A DNA stretch of 64,000 bases from Nephrocerus scutellatus (Eukaryota > Arthropoda > Insecta > Diptera > Pipunculidae): contig OX352763.1 of assembly GCA_947095585.1 (NCBI GenBank), positions 20,137,462-20,201,461 on the forward strand, given 5' to 3'. The notes beneath the pieces were generated by a model, which was not told where the DNA came from, made no database searches, and saw nothing but the letters and a program-made list of their open reading frames with translations. The translations under genes and the position numbers were made by a program. This document shows positions 54,651 through 64,000 of this stretch, piece by piece; the first letter of the stretch is position 1, and every line of letters begins with the position of its first letter.

Positions 54651-54667
54651 TTAGGTTAGGTTAGGTT
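54651..54667. repeat. Short (TTAGG)n run at a LINE 3' end
   Basis: Three TTAGG units plus TTAAG. On the minus strand this is a (CCTAA)n tail directly after the 3' UTR of the LINE at 54668-56250. TTAGG is the ancestral insect telomere repeat, but flies do not use it. Here it is best read as the tail repeat of the LINE. Confidence 0.7.
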
Positions 54668-56250
54668 AAGGTGGCTGTCAGTGAAACTTAGACTAATAAT
54701 GGTCCATTATTGTGATACCACACGGATCAGAAAAAATTACCTCCACCCTCTCGATGAACCAATTAGAGCTTCGTATGAAGCGTAGGAGCCTACCAATATC
54801 AATGTTGATGAGATCATTAGTGTCGTTGTAGAAGAAAATTTCCATATGGAGTTTTTGGGAGAGGGCTGGACAAGTACAGAAAATATGGACGATGGTCTCC
54901 TCCTCCACCTCCATGCAGCTTCTGCAGAAGTCATTCGAGAAGACTCCAAGTCTTTCTGCATGCCTGCCTATAAAACATCTTTTTTGACAGACCAAACACT
55001 TGGAGCGTTTCGGATCCATATTGGACCAGATCTGTTTTGTTGCTATGCAAGTTATACCGGTTGATCACCTACAGTTAGTTTTAACATTAGAATCCCGCTT
55101 TAACAAGAGTTTGCATGTAGCGATTGGTATGCCTATGGCAAGTTCGTCAGCCATACAGTTACCCGAAATGTCTCTGTGCCCCGGCACTCGACACAGGTGG
55201 ATATTGAACTGCTCCACCATTTCCACGAGAGATAATCGGCAGTTAAGGGATCGAATTCAATTTGTAGGAACTGGTCCCAGGCATTTCAGTGCAGCTTGGC
55301 TATCCGAGAATATACGGATATCCTTAGCGGATACGACGTTCCTCTTCAGTCAAGATAAGTCTTTACTGATCGTCATAAGTTAAGCCTGAAAAACACTACA
55401 GTGATTTGTAAGACGGAAAGAGAGCTTTTTTGAGAAAACACCTCCGCCGACTCCGTCATCAGTTTTTGACCCTTCTGTGTAAAAAGGTATGTGTTCATCT
55501 TCCAGGGAGGCGTCTTCTTCCCAGAAAGATTTGGAGGGAAGGTGACCTGGAAGTTTTTGTTGAAATGGATTTGCGGAATGGTGTAGTCTATGCTGTCTGG
55601 GATCATGACTAAATTCAGGATAGAAGAGTGACCGATTTCATTTCAAATCCACTGGGAGATAGCATTAAGGCGAATATCTGAACTAGCAGCTACTTGCCTG
55701 CAGTATTTGTCAATTGGTGTAAGGTCGAACAGAATGTACAATGTGGCGGAGGTGGTTGTACGAATTGCTCCGCTCAAACAAAGACTAGCTGATCTTTGAA
55801 CTTTGCTTAATTTGTCAAGGTTTACTTTCTTATTAAAGGCAGTCAATCATACAGTCGCACAGTACATGAGTGAGGTTGAAGACCCCATCTGCTACCAATG
55901 GTATTTTTGCATGGAAAGAGTGCCGTACTGTGGCTTTACGAACTCTTTCTTGTATGTTAGGTTTCCAGTTTAGCTTTCTATTCAAAATAAGACCCATACA
56001 CTTGGCTTTATCACAGAATGTTAAGCTTATACCTTCAATCGAAGGAGTGCTAATAAGGACAGTTTTGTGAGGATTTACCCCTAAACTACAGCGATTTGCC
56101 CGAAGTTAGCTTATTGAGAGTATTTTGCAGGAGTTCCTTTAAGATATTCGGGTATTTTCCTCAGACGGCGATAGCAACGTCATTCCCATAAGCAATTACT
56201 CTTCAGCCCTCACCTCTTAGGTATACCAGCTGTTCAATCACCGCTTAGCT
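54668..56250 (-). mobile_element. LINE with RNase H and C-terminal zinc region (I/LOA-like), degraded
   Basis: Pieces in minus-strand order begin with a decayed reverse-transcriptase palm near 56200 (IAYGND in place of YADD). Next comes a 'thumb' block at 55643-55846 (LSKVQRSASLCLSGAIRTTT). The RNase H end follows near 55190-55130 (GHRDISGNCMADELAIG). Last is the C-terminal frame at 54693-55019 (CLVCQKRCFIGRHAERLGVF, CRSCMEVEEETIVHIFC, CPAL). The 3' UTR and a (CCTAA)n tail follow. RNase H downstream of the reverse transcriptase places it near the I/LOA/R1 group. Stops and shifts make it inactive. Confidence 0.8.
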
Positions 56251-58408
56251 CACTTCACTTCGTTTTCCATTAAATATTGAACCATATTGGTAAAATAGGA
56301 AAAATGTCCATTAAATCTAATGATCACTAAAAATATCCAGAGTGTTCACTTGATCCCATCATCAATCAGTCAGTGTTGATAAAATGATCCACCACCACCG
56401 CATTCTCGCTATCTCCTCCTTTTTATCAGGAATTATTTTAAGGAATTGAGTTGCGATTAACCCTTATTCTTGATTGAAGAAATATATGCACAGAAATATA
56501 ACACACACACATACAAGACCCGCCGTCCCATCAGTCCTGGTGATTCATGATGGTTGCAGTATGGCCGAAGACGGGACATTCGTTGTAGATTGCATCTTGA
56601 TTTAGGGTTCGTTTGTCCATCGAAGTTTCATTCAGTTGTCGGGCCATCGCACCACTGCTCGTAGTGTATTGGCAATTAAAGAGAGGAAACAGCCAATCCA
56701 TTTATTGTAGTGTCGCGCGGTATCCTTGTAATACAGTTGAGTGCGTGTGGTCGACGACACACCTGCTGTCCCCGACCCAAATCCATTCAACTGTTAAATA
56801 GTCTCTGAACTCTTGATGAATATTCAGAGCAATTTATTTCATTTTAATGAGTGGCAATCGGACAACTACAGGATAGGCTACTACTACTACTACTGGAAGT
56901 GTGTGCACTTGTGCAGTCAATAGATTGACTGATGACTGATTGGAGACTTGTTGTTCCCATCCACCTGATTGGTGGATATATTGTGTAAAGCCAACTAATT
57001 AACAAATTTGTTCCTCCTCAATGTAGTAACACAAAATGGTGGGACAAGCAAGCTTGTGGTCACGGTCTAATAAATTTCACCCGCCAGGAAGTTGCGTTTG
57101 AAAGATAAAATAAATTATTTCTTTTTATTGCATCACTAATTGTTGTATTATAATACGTAGATAAAAAAAAGTTTATAATAAAATGTAACCCATTTGGAGG
57201 GAATTCCTGCGAGCGTATTTTTTTTGGGCGCGTACTCAAGCGGAGTAGTTGGAAAAACATACAAGCCACAACGAACGAGTCTCGCGTATTGTCATAATTT
57301 TCAAATCTAACTTGCTACTGCTGCGACGACAACAACAACATACAACTAGACAGGAATCGCTATGTAGCTGCTAACAGGAATTAGAATTAATTAATTGCTC
57401 CATTCCGGAGGGACTGGAAGGTAGCACCACATAGCACATTCTCGTAGTAGCACACCAGGAAATTCATTCATTTGCACCTGCATACGACAATGTTCTGAGC
57501 TCGTATTTTATGTTAAGCAAAATCGTTAATTAGTCCTCTGGTGCGTGTGTGTATATGTGTATATAGCCTCAGATTACATGAAAGTTGCCTGAATGCTCTG
57601 GGAACACCTACACATTGTAAAGCTGTTCATAGTCCTACGCGCTCCACCAGGAGGACGACTTGTTTGTGTTTTTGGTTGGTCTATGAATTATGGCATTGGT
57701 GGCGGATAAAATGCCCGTAATTACAATTTTATTTGCCCAAGGGTAGAGTTGGTATATATGGGCAATAGTTTTGGTCTTTTACAGAAGCTACAAGCCAGTT
57801 GCTTAGGAGATATATCCTTACTTAATGGCTATTGTTGTTTGGTGTGGCATTTTGTTAAAATAATTCATGTAGAAACAAGGAAGACCCGCTTGTTTGGTCA
57901 CGGTCACAGCACACTGGACCTTATGGAACGTGTTCGTAAAGTTGAGGTTAAGTGGTTAAGTATGCTGTAAACAATTTACTGAAATTAGTTTTGAGATTGT
58001 GAAAATATTGCTTATAATTTTTTAGAGCATTCGAGCTGACTTTTGCCAGACAAACCTGCCTTTCTGTCATGGCACTTCTTTTAAATCTCACATTGTTATG
58101 AAAAGAGCAACAATAATAAAATCAAAAAGAGAAGTCTTTGAATGATGAGGCATCAAGCTGATAATCACCACTGAGTGCTGTCAAAATGTCATGCAAATTT
58201 CCGAAGAAATCAGTGAATCACAAGTCACAACTGGTGACACTCCCATGCGAGTCGATCATCATCTCATTCATTTTCACAGTCAAGTAATGCACAAGGGATC
58301 AAGTAACCACAGCCACAGTGTGACTTATGCAAAGGAGGGAGGCGGCACTGATCACTGATGATGGCTTCAAGAGTCGAACATCGGTGGAACGTGTAATTTC
58401 AATTAAGT
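56251..58408. other. Apparently unique non-coding DNA
   Basis: It contains a (ctact)n patch near 56880 and a (gtgtat)n patch near 57545. No gene recognised. The plus-strand frame at 57749-57970 has no motif. The last bases (58405-58408, aagt) are the left target duplication of the retrotransposon that follows. Confidence 0.4.
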
Positions 58409-58706
58409 TTTAGGTTCCATTAGTCCTATATCAAAAGGCGAAGGTATTTTCGAAATAAAAGATGCACCAAATTTAATAAATACAAAAAAACTTAATTTTA
58501 TTCAATTTAACAATTATAAAAAACATCCGTTTGCATGGATGGCACAAAAAGAATTCCTTCTTCTTCAGCATGTTGATTCATTGTCGCTGACGTTTTTTGC
58601 TCATATTTTAGAGTGTATGGTATTCAACCTGGTCGAATTTTATACATTGAAAATGTCATTGTGGCTGGCGTTCACACTAAGACGTGAAGTGTTCATTGGT
58701 CCTACA
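58409..58706 (-). repeat. 3' LTR of the retrotransposon
   Basis: 298 bp; on the minus strand it begins TGTAGGACC and ends GGAACCTAAA. I see no difference from 62957-63254 in the parts compared side by side. The termini form an imperfect inverted repeat (TGTAGG / CCTAAA). Confidence 0.95.
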
Positions 58707-58719
58707 CTACTCCCCTTTC
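58707..58719 (-). promoter_or_regulatory. Polypurine tract
   Basis: The minus strand reads GAAAGGGGAGTAG immediately before the 3' LTR. It would prime plus-strand DNA synthesis. It is 25 bp beyond the pol stop codon. Confidence 0.85.
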
Positions 58720-58744
58720 AGTGAAATCTTAGATTCAGGATTTT

Positions 58745-61700
58745 TCAGTGAAATCTTTGTGGGAATTTCACGGTACGACCAGACCTCGTTGAAATTGGTT
58801 TTGTTGATGGATTTTTCGGCATGACCGGGCAGGAAATTGATTCGCATTCTGGATCGATTGCAATGTGGGCTGCTTTCAACCGGTCCAGTGAAATTTTTAC
58901 GGATCGTCTGTGAATTCTAACAGTAAAATATTTATCGTATCTTTTAATTACCTCATACGGACCATCATAAGGACAATCCAGTGGCGATTTTACTGCATCA
59001 TGACGAACGAAAACATGCGATGTGTCTTTTAATGATTTTTGTATGAATATGTTTTCTTTATTATGATGTGCTGTTGTTGTAGGTTTAATTCCACGGATTG
59101 CGCGACGTAAATTTCTCAGGAAATCTGATTCATTTATTGACGATTTAGATTCGTTGAAAAATTCACCAGGCAGGCGCAATGTAGTACCAAATACCATTTC
59201 GGCTGGAGTTGCTGCTATGTCTGGTTTAAATGTAGCTCGTAATCCAAGTAATATTGTTGGCAATGTCAACACCCAATCTGCTGAATTTTTACATTTGATT
59301 GCAGCTTTTAGTGTACGATGCCATCGCTCAATTAAACCGTTGGCCTGCGGGTGATACGGTGTTGTTCGCAAGTGTGTTGTACCAAGTAGCTTGTTGAGTT
59401 CCGCAAAAAGTTGTGACTCAAATTGTCGCCCTTGGTCTGTTGTAATTTTGATTGGTGTACCGAAACGGGAGACCCATCCTGATAACAATGTTTGAGCCAC
59501 TGTCACCGCTGTTATTTCTGGTATCGGATACGCCTCAGGCCAACGGGAAAATCTATCGATACAAGTTAAGCAGTATCGCATTCCACATGATGGCGGAAGC
59601 GGACCGATAATATCCACGTTTATGTGTGCAAACCTTTCGTTTGGTGGTATAAACCTTTCGACCGGTGTTTTGTTGTGCCGTGAAACTTTGGACCTCTGGC
59701 AAGGGATGCAATGCTTTACGAAATATGCCCCATCTTTTTTCATTAATGGCCAGACAAATCGTGCAGTTAGTAATTTTGTTGTCGCTCTCGCTCCTGGATG
59801 AGAAATACCGTGAATTTTACTTAACACCAGGTTGCGCATCGCCTTTGGAACGAATGGTCGAATAATGTTTTTCGATGAATCACAATAGATCTGTACAGAA
59901 CAATTCGGAACGGTGAATAATTTTAATTGTAACGAATTACCTGTGCCATTTTGAAGAAATTGTTGCAATTCTGGATCCATTTTCTGTTCTTCAGCCATTT
60001 TCTCAAAATTTATTATGGTATTCACACTGTTAATACGGGATAACCAATCTGCAACGGTATTGTCTACACCAGATACGTGCTTGATATTGGTGGTAAATTG
60101 GCCTATATAATCCAGGTGCCGCGCTTGTCTTGGTGTTGCTTTTTCTAATTTTTGTTGGAAACCAAATATTAAGGGTTTGTGGTCGGTTAATATTATGAAG
60201 TTGCGACCTTCCAACATGTGACGAAAATGTTTAACACCTTGATACATAGCCAATAATTCTCGATCATATGTACTATATTTTTGTTGAGCACTCGATAATT
60301 TTTTTGAATAAAACCCTAATGGCTGTTGTACACCATCATTTACTATTTGGTTTAATACTGCACCTACTGCATTATCTGAGGCATCCACTTGCAATATTAA
60401 ATCGGCATCTGCCGCTGGATGTGCAAGTGCTACAGCATTTACCAAATCATTTTTGCACGCTGTAAAACATTGAATGGTATCAGGGGTCCATATAATAGGA
60501 GTTTTGTCGTTCTTCTTATTTCCCATTATAAGTTTCTGCAAAATTTGTTGATTTTTTACAGCACTTGCGATGAATCGGCGATAGAAATTGATTGTAGCCA
60601 GGAAACTTTTTAATTCTCGTGCGGTTTTGGGAAGTTCATACTTCGAAATAACTTCTAATTTCTCCGGTAACGGTTCTATGCCTTTTTCTGTTATACAATG
60701 CCCAAGAAAATTTACAGCAGACTTACCCAAATTGCATTTGCTGACTTTAATGGTTAGTTGAAATTCACGCAGCCGTTGAAATACTTGACGAAGATGTTGT
60801 CGATGTTCTTCTTCTGACTCCGATGCTATACAAACGTCATCAATGTAACCAAAGACAAAATCCAAACCTCGTAATGCTTCATGTAATCTACGCTGCATTG
60901 TTTGTGCTGCATTACGCATACCAAATGTCATGACAGTAAATTCAAAAAGACCGAATGGTGTGGTTATGGCAGTTTTCGGTATGTCTTCAGGTTCCACAGG
61001 TATTTGATTATATGCCCTATGCATATCGATTGTTGAAAATATTTTCTTACCGTGGAGGATGTGGGTAAAATCCTGAATAAATGGGACGGGATATCTATCG
61101 GGTACGGTTATGTTATTTAGAGCTCGATAGTCCCCACATGGCCTATATGTTCCATCGGACTTTTTTACCATATGCAATGGACTGGCCCAACTGCTCGTGG
61201 AAGGTCGGCATATACCATGTTCCATCATAAATTGAAATTCTTGCCTTGCTATTTTCAGCAATTCTGGCGATAATCGTCTTGGTCTTGCAAACACAGGTGA
61301 ACCTTTTGTTACTATTTGATGAGTTACTGGGGAATTTGTTGGTTTCGGAGAATTTGGAAAAACAGTAATGTCAACAAATTCTTGTAATATTGACTCGAAT
61401 TTATTGTGAACGTTGTATGTTGTTGCTCGAGTAATATTACTGAATTCTGCTTTTGTGACATTAGTTGCAATATTGGTCATCTTGTCTATTAGTTTTTCGC
61501 GTTTTGCATCCACTAATAAATCGAAATGTCTGAGAAAATCTGCACCAATGAGGGGTGTTTTGATATCCGCTATGATAAAATTCCATTGGAATGGTCGACG
61601 CAAGCCCAAATTTAAAGTGAGCCGTTTTTCACCAAAAGTCTTTATAGAAGATCCATTGGCGGCGAAAAGTGAAATTGATGATAAAGATGAATTTTTTCTT

Positions 61701-61873
61701 TCATTTGGGGCGGGGGGTATTGTTGACACGTCAGCTCCTGTGTCGACTAAAAATTTAAGAGAGCTAGCAAGATCACTGACGATTATGCGATTAATTGACC
61801 TTTGACCAATCACACTTCCCCCAGTAGGCGATTGGTCTAATTGTTTTTTGAAAATTTGCATGGTTGAACACAT
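58745..61873 (-). CDS. pol: Pol polyprotein (protease, reverse transcriptase, RNase H, integrase)
   Basis: 1042 codons are counted from the first ATG; in practice pol is probably made by -1 frameshifting from gag, so that Met need not be used. The aspartic protease has DTGAD at 44-48. The reverse transcriptase runs from about residue 225, with FGYIDD at 341-346 as the catalytic box. RNase H has D497, E539 and D564 (TDHKP). The integrase has an H2C2 zinc site (H688, H692, C722, C725) and a DD35E triad (D754, D813, E849). A GPY module (971-973) follows, and the C-terminus ends with TRSGR near 1029. All catalytic residues are present and there are no internal stops. The enzymes would act in the cytoplasmic particle (DNA synthesis) and in the nucleus (integration). 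Confidence 0.95.
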   Translation of the reverse strand: MCSTMQIFKKQLDQSPTGGSVIGQRSINRIIVSDLASSLKFLVDTGADVSTIPPAPNERKNSSLSSISLFAANGSSIKTFGEKRLTLNLGLRRPFQWNFIIADIKTPLIGADFLRHFDLLVDAKREKLIDKMTNIATNVTKAEFSNITRATTYNVHNKFESILQEFVDITVFPNSPKPTNSPVTHQIVTKGSPVFARPRRLSPELLKIARQEFQFMMEHGICRPSTSSWASPLHMVKKSDGTYRPCGDYRALNNITVPDRYPVPFIQDFTHILHGKKIFSTIDMHRAYNQIPVEPEDIPKTAITTPFGLFEFTVMTFGMRNAAQTMQRRLHEALRGLDFVFGYIDDVCIASESEEEHRQHLRQVFQRLREFQLTIKVSKCNLGKSAVNFLGHCITEKGIEPLPEKLEVISKYELPKTARELKSFLATINFYRRFIASAVKNQQILQKLIMGNKKNDKTPIIWTPDTIQCFTACKNDLVNAVALAHPAADADLILQVDASDNAVGAVLNQIVNDGVQQPLGFYSKKLSSAQQKYSTYDRELLAMYQGVKHFRHMLEGRNFIILTDHKPLIFGFQQKLEKATPRQARHLDYIGQFTTNIKHVSGVDNTVADWLSRINSVNTIINFEKMAEEQKMDPELQQFLQNGTGNSLQLKLFTVPNCSVQIYCDSSKNIIRPFVPKAMRNLVLSKIHGISHPGARATTKLLTARFVWPLMKKDGAYFVKHCIPCQRSKVSRHNKTPVERFIPPNERFAHINVDIIGPLPPSCGMRYCLTCIDRFSRWPEAYPIPEITAVTVAQTLLSGWVSRFGTPIKITTDQGRQFESQLFAELNKLLGTTHLRTTPYHPQANGLIERWHRTLKAAIKCKNSADWVLTLPTILLGLRATFKPDIAATPAEMVFGTTLRLPGEFFNESKSSINESDFLRNLRRAIRGIKPTTTAHHNKENIFIQKSLKDTSHVFVRHDAVKSPLDCPYDGPYEVIKRYDKYFTVRIHRRSVKISLDRLKAAHIAIDPECESISCPVMPKNPSTKPISTRSGRTVKFPQRFH
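61804..61849 (-). promoter_or_regulatory. -1 ribosomal frameshift signal (slippery site and stem-loop)
   Basis: In the gag frame the codons read TCA AAA AAC, giving the canonical heptamer A AAA AAC at 61849-61843. After a 5-nt spacer (61842-61838) comes a 10-bp stem: GACCAATCGC (61837-61828) pairs with GTGATTGGTC (61813-61804) with one G-U, around a 14-nt loop. The gag stop (61839-61837) overlaps the stem start. Pol is in the -1 frame, as expected. Confidence 0.85.
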
Positions 61874-62619
61874 TTACTGGCCTTTTCACCAAACCTATAA
61901 TGATACCAGCAGTTATCGTACTGTTTTTTTGCTGGTGTGTTGCTTCGTGCTTGAGACGTTCTTGACCTTGATCGGCTTCTATTACGACGTTGAAGTTGAT
62001 TAATTTTGGCGGTCAGTTCGTTAATTTTTGCTTCCATAGTTTGAATTGATGCGCTACTACGTGGTTCAATTGAAGTCGTAGCAACATTTGAAGTGTTTTG
62101 ATTAACCTCCATTATTTTGTCAGCTAACTTAGCCAGGTCGTCTACATCACCAGAACTGACAGTTAAAATTGATTGAACAGGCACTGGCAGCTGTCGCAAC
62201 CATAAGGTTTTTAAAAATTCTTGATTTACAGTAGTACCTGCCAACTCTTTTTGCATTGCCAGCAACTGAGATGGTTTTTTATCTCCCAGTTGGAGTTCAG
62301 ATAACAATTTTTTAATTTTTGTTTGACCACTTTCTGCGAAACAGTCGATAATTTTCCTTTTTAGGGAAATATATTTATCTGCCACAGGTGGATCAGTAAC
62401 TGCATCCGATATATACTGTAAAATTTTTGTCTCCAAATTAGCGATAACATGATTAAATTTAGCTGTATCATTTGTGATGCGATATAATGCAAACTGTGCC
62501 TCAATTTGCGCAAACCATAATTCTGGGCGGTCTGTCCAAAATGGTGGAATTTTAATGGCTGCCGTCACTTTTAATTCGCCAGCGTGCGATATTTCACCAT
62601 TGTCCGTATCATTCGTCAT
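61837..62619 (-). CDS. gag: Gag structural protein
   Basis: 260 codons from the ATG at 62619. The frame stays open upstream to an ATG at 62691 that would add 24 hydrophobic residues. I prefer 62619, which starts MTNDTDNG and leads into the acidic Gag N-terminus. The body shows a capsid-like segment ([19 protein letters not shown], then '[10 protein letters not shown]'), a coiled-coil stretch with [18 protein letters not shown], and an Arg/Ser-rich run. The C-terminal zinc knuckle is unusual: C-x2-H-x9-C-x3-C (CWYHYRFG ... CVQPC) instead of CCHC. Gag would build the particle and bind RNA. Its last codons contain the slippery site, and it overlaps pol by 37 nt. Confidence 0.9.
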   Translation of the reverse strand: MTNDTDNGEISHAGELKVTAAIKIPPFWTDRPELWFAQIEAQFALYRITNDTAKFNHVIANLETKILQYISDAVTDPPVADKYISLKRKIIDCFAESGQTKIKKLLSELQLGDKKPSQLLAMQKELAGTTVNQEFLKTLWLRQLPVPVQSILTVSSGDVDDLAKLADKIMEVNQNTSNVATTSIEPRSSASIQTMEAKINELTAKINQLQRRNRSRSRSRTSQARSNTPAKKQYDNCWYHYRFGEKASKCVQPCKFSKNN

Positions 62620-62691
62620 TATAACAAACCCAAACGCAACTTTCAAAAAAACTTTTATTTTAATAAAATAAACTGCGCCTTGTGATTCCAC

Positions 62692-62944
62692 TTGCGTACG
62701 TAAAATATTTTACTTGTGAATTTGATTATTTTAGTCGTACCTTTTAAAAAGATTGCTGCACTGCGTATATATCCTTATATGCCGTTTTTATAACCGCACT
62801 GCTTGACTGTACCATATATTTTTTGGTTCGGCCACGCTAATTATGCGATGCCGATAATATAGCTACCTCTGATGATTTTATACTTGCGTATATATGTAGT
62901 ATTTTTCTTTACTTTCACACCTTTTTCCACGCGTATACTTTTTA
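62692..62944 (-). other. Untranslated leader of the retrotransposon
   Basis: About 250 bp between the primer-binding site and gag. AT-rich, no frame of note. The packaging signal would be expected here, but I cannot identify it. Confidence 0.6.
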
Positions 62945-62954
62945 GGGGTCACCA
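62945..62954 (-). promoter_or_regulatory. Primer-binding site, tRNA-Trp type
   Basis: The minus strand reads TGGTGACCCC two bases after the 5' LTR. This is complementary to the 3' end of eukaryotic tRNA-Trp (...GGGGTCACCA). The match stops after 10 nt, as the next bases are TAAAAAG. Confidence 0.8.
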
Positions 62955-62956
62955 GA

Positions 62957-63254
62957 TTTAGGTTCCATTAGTCCTATATCAAAAGGCGAAGGTATTTTCG
63001 AAATAAAAGATGCACCAAATTTAATAAATACAAAAAAACTTAATTTTATTCAATTTAACAATTATAAAAAACATCCGTTTGCATGGATGGCACAAAAAGA
63101 ATTCCTTCTTCTTCAGCATGTTGATTCATTGTCGCTGACGTTTTTTGCTCATATTTTAGAGTGTATGGTATTCAACCTGGTCGAATTTTATACATTGAAA
63201 ATGTCATTGTGGCTGGCGTTCACACTAAGACGTGAAGTGTTCATTGGTCCTACA
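62957..63254 (-). repeat. 5' LTR of the retrotransposon
   Basis: 298 bp, the same as the 3' LTR wherever compared. A TATA-like GTATAAAA (plus strand 63186-63193) lies about 60 bp from its start. An AATAAA-type signal (TTGAATAAAATT) is near plus-strand position 63040-63055. A 56-residue open stretch on the plus strand occurs in both LTRs and is not a gene. Confidence 0.95.
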
Positions 63255-63258
63255 AAGT

Positions 63259-64000
63259 CACTTTTTGGTACACACACATCAGGGCGCCAAAATCTGCATC
63301 CGGCTGTGCAGAGGTGGTCGGTAATTCGTTAAATATCAACAAAAGAAGAATTGAATCTTCATTTGCGACATTTGCATCCTACGACAAGACACTAGCTACA
63401 GAAGGAGCGAGCCCGGGATAAGGATATGGACACAACAAGACAAACAGACAACACCAACAACTGTCATCCAGAGAATTGAGTTTAATTTTTAATGCGATTA
63501 CAAGGATCAGCTCGCTCAGCATCTCATCATCTCAGCCCACTTAAGTGCGCTTCCACAGCCGAGCCGACTCGATTGTTCCCTGTCACGTTCTAATCGCTTC
63601 AGTTCAGAACACCAGCAGATAAACAACAATCTAGTAAGTCTTCCGCTTGCCACTCTCTACGATGAACAACAGCCACTATCAATGCTTTTTAGTCTTTTGT
63701 TATGCTGGATAGAACGGTAAGCATGCCCCAGGTAAATGCACGCTTTTTGGAGCGATTTATTTTGGGTTTAACACAGCCTCATCTGAATCCGCCTACTTGT
63801 GGCACCGAGGCGATATCCGCAGAGCGCATGCGTAGGTGGATCGGTGCTAACGGCGGCTGACTGGATTGGTATTGCGCGAGCACGCGCATGCATAAAGCCA
63901 ATTGATTGCGATTTTGTTTGCATAACAAATGTTCTACTTCGACTTTGTTTGGCTGTCAGTTAGGCTGGAAGTCTGTTAGATAGGGGAGCGGAGGCATCAG
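63259..64000. other. Right flank, nothing recognised
   Basis: Moderately GC-rich sequence with no open frame of note. It includes a stretch of CAG/CTC-rich sequence at 63500-63640 that could be 5' UTR or regulatory DNA of a gene outside the window, but no signal confirms this. Confidence 0.4.

Larger units (their letters stand above)
58409..63254 (-). mobile_element. Complete Ty3/Gypsy-class LTR retrotransposon
   Basis: The 4846-bp element lies on the minus strand. It has 298-bp LTRs at both ends (58409-58706 and 62957-63254) and a target duplication aagt at 58405-58408 and 63255-63258. It carries a primer-binding site at 62945-62954, gag at 61837-62619, pol at 58745-61873 and a polypurine tract at 58707-58719. 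The domain order protease, reverse transcriptase, RNase H, integrase is that of the Ty3/Gypsy class. There is no env gene between the pol stop and the polypurine tract. All frames are open and the LTRs match wherever compared, so the insertion is recent and possibly still mobile. Assignment to a named clade needs a phylogeny. Confidence 0.95.

Noticed and set aside
62620..62691. Gag start at 62691
   Set aside because: It would add 24 hydrophobic residues unlike a Gag N-terminus. The ATG at 62619 gives a typical start. Not fully excluded.
58539..63332. Same 56-residue plus-strand frame in both LTRs
   Set aside because: It is antisense to the element and lies within the LTR; identity just reflects identical LTRs.

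Overview
The window looks like nuclear DNA of a higher fly (Diptera), possibly a tephritid fruit fly. It is AT-rich, has very short introns (51-68 nt), carries zinc-finger genes of the YY1/pleiohomeotic (Pho) type, and is packed with insect-type retrotransposons, short inverted-repeat elements and microsatellites. The order is inferred from the protein and repeat types; no species can be named from the sequence alone.

Region 1 (1-12500) holds the only host genes I can support: two tandem, same-strand Pho/YY1-like genes. Gene 1 (exons 1358-1629, 3806-3925, 3977-4085; 166 aa) has four intact C2H2 fingers but almost no N-terminal region. Gene 2 (exons 7444-7677, 7746-8041, 9665-9784, 9837-9876; 229 aa) has the same four fingers plus a REPO-like segment, the part of YY1 known to recruit Polycomb proteins. 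Splice positions and intron flanks are shared, so the pair arose by DNA duplication. Introns and intergenic DNA hold a dispersed tandem-repeat element (family A), a TTAA-flanked inverted-repeat element, a foldback element and a long (CA)n(TA)n tract.

Region 2 (12500-58400) has no gene I can support. Stretches of apparently unique DNA alternate with degraded non-LTR retrotransposons of several clades (RTE-like, Jockey-like, R1/LOA/I-like) on both strands, a pair of oppositely oriented solo-LTR-like sequences, further family A copies, two copies of an internally duplicated repeat (family D), a 0.5-kb hexanucleotide array at 33.2-33.8 kb and two degenerate 'cryptic' repeat tracts. It could be a large intron or intergenic region.

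Region 3 (58409-63254, minus strand) is a complete, apparently intact Ty3/Gypsy-class retrotransposon of 4846 bp. It has 298-bp LTRs that match wherever compared, a 4-bp target duplication (aagt), a primer-binding site matching the tRNA-Trp 3' end, a polypurine tract, gag with an unusual zinc knuckle, and pol (protease, reverse transcriptase, RNase H, integrase). Gag and pol overlap in the -1 frame at a canonical A AAA AAC slippery site followed 5 nt later by a 10-bp stem-loop. There is no env. It is the youngest feature here and may still be active.

The last 0.7 kb has no recognisable gene.
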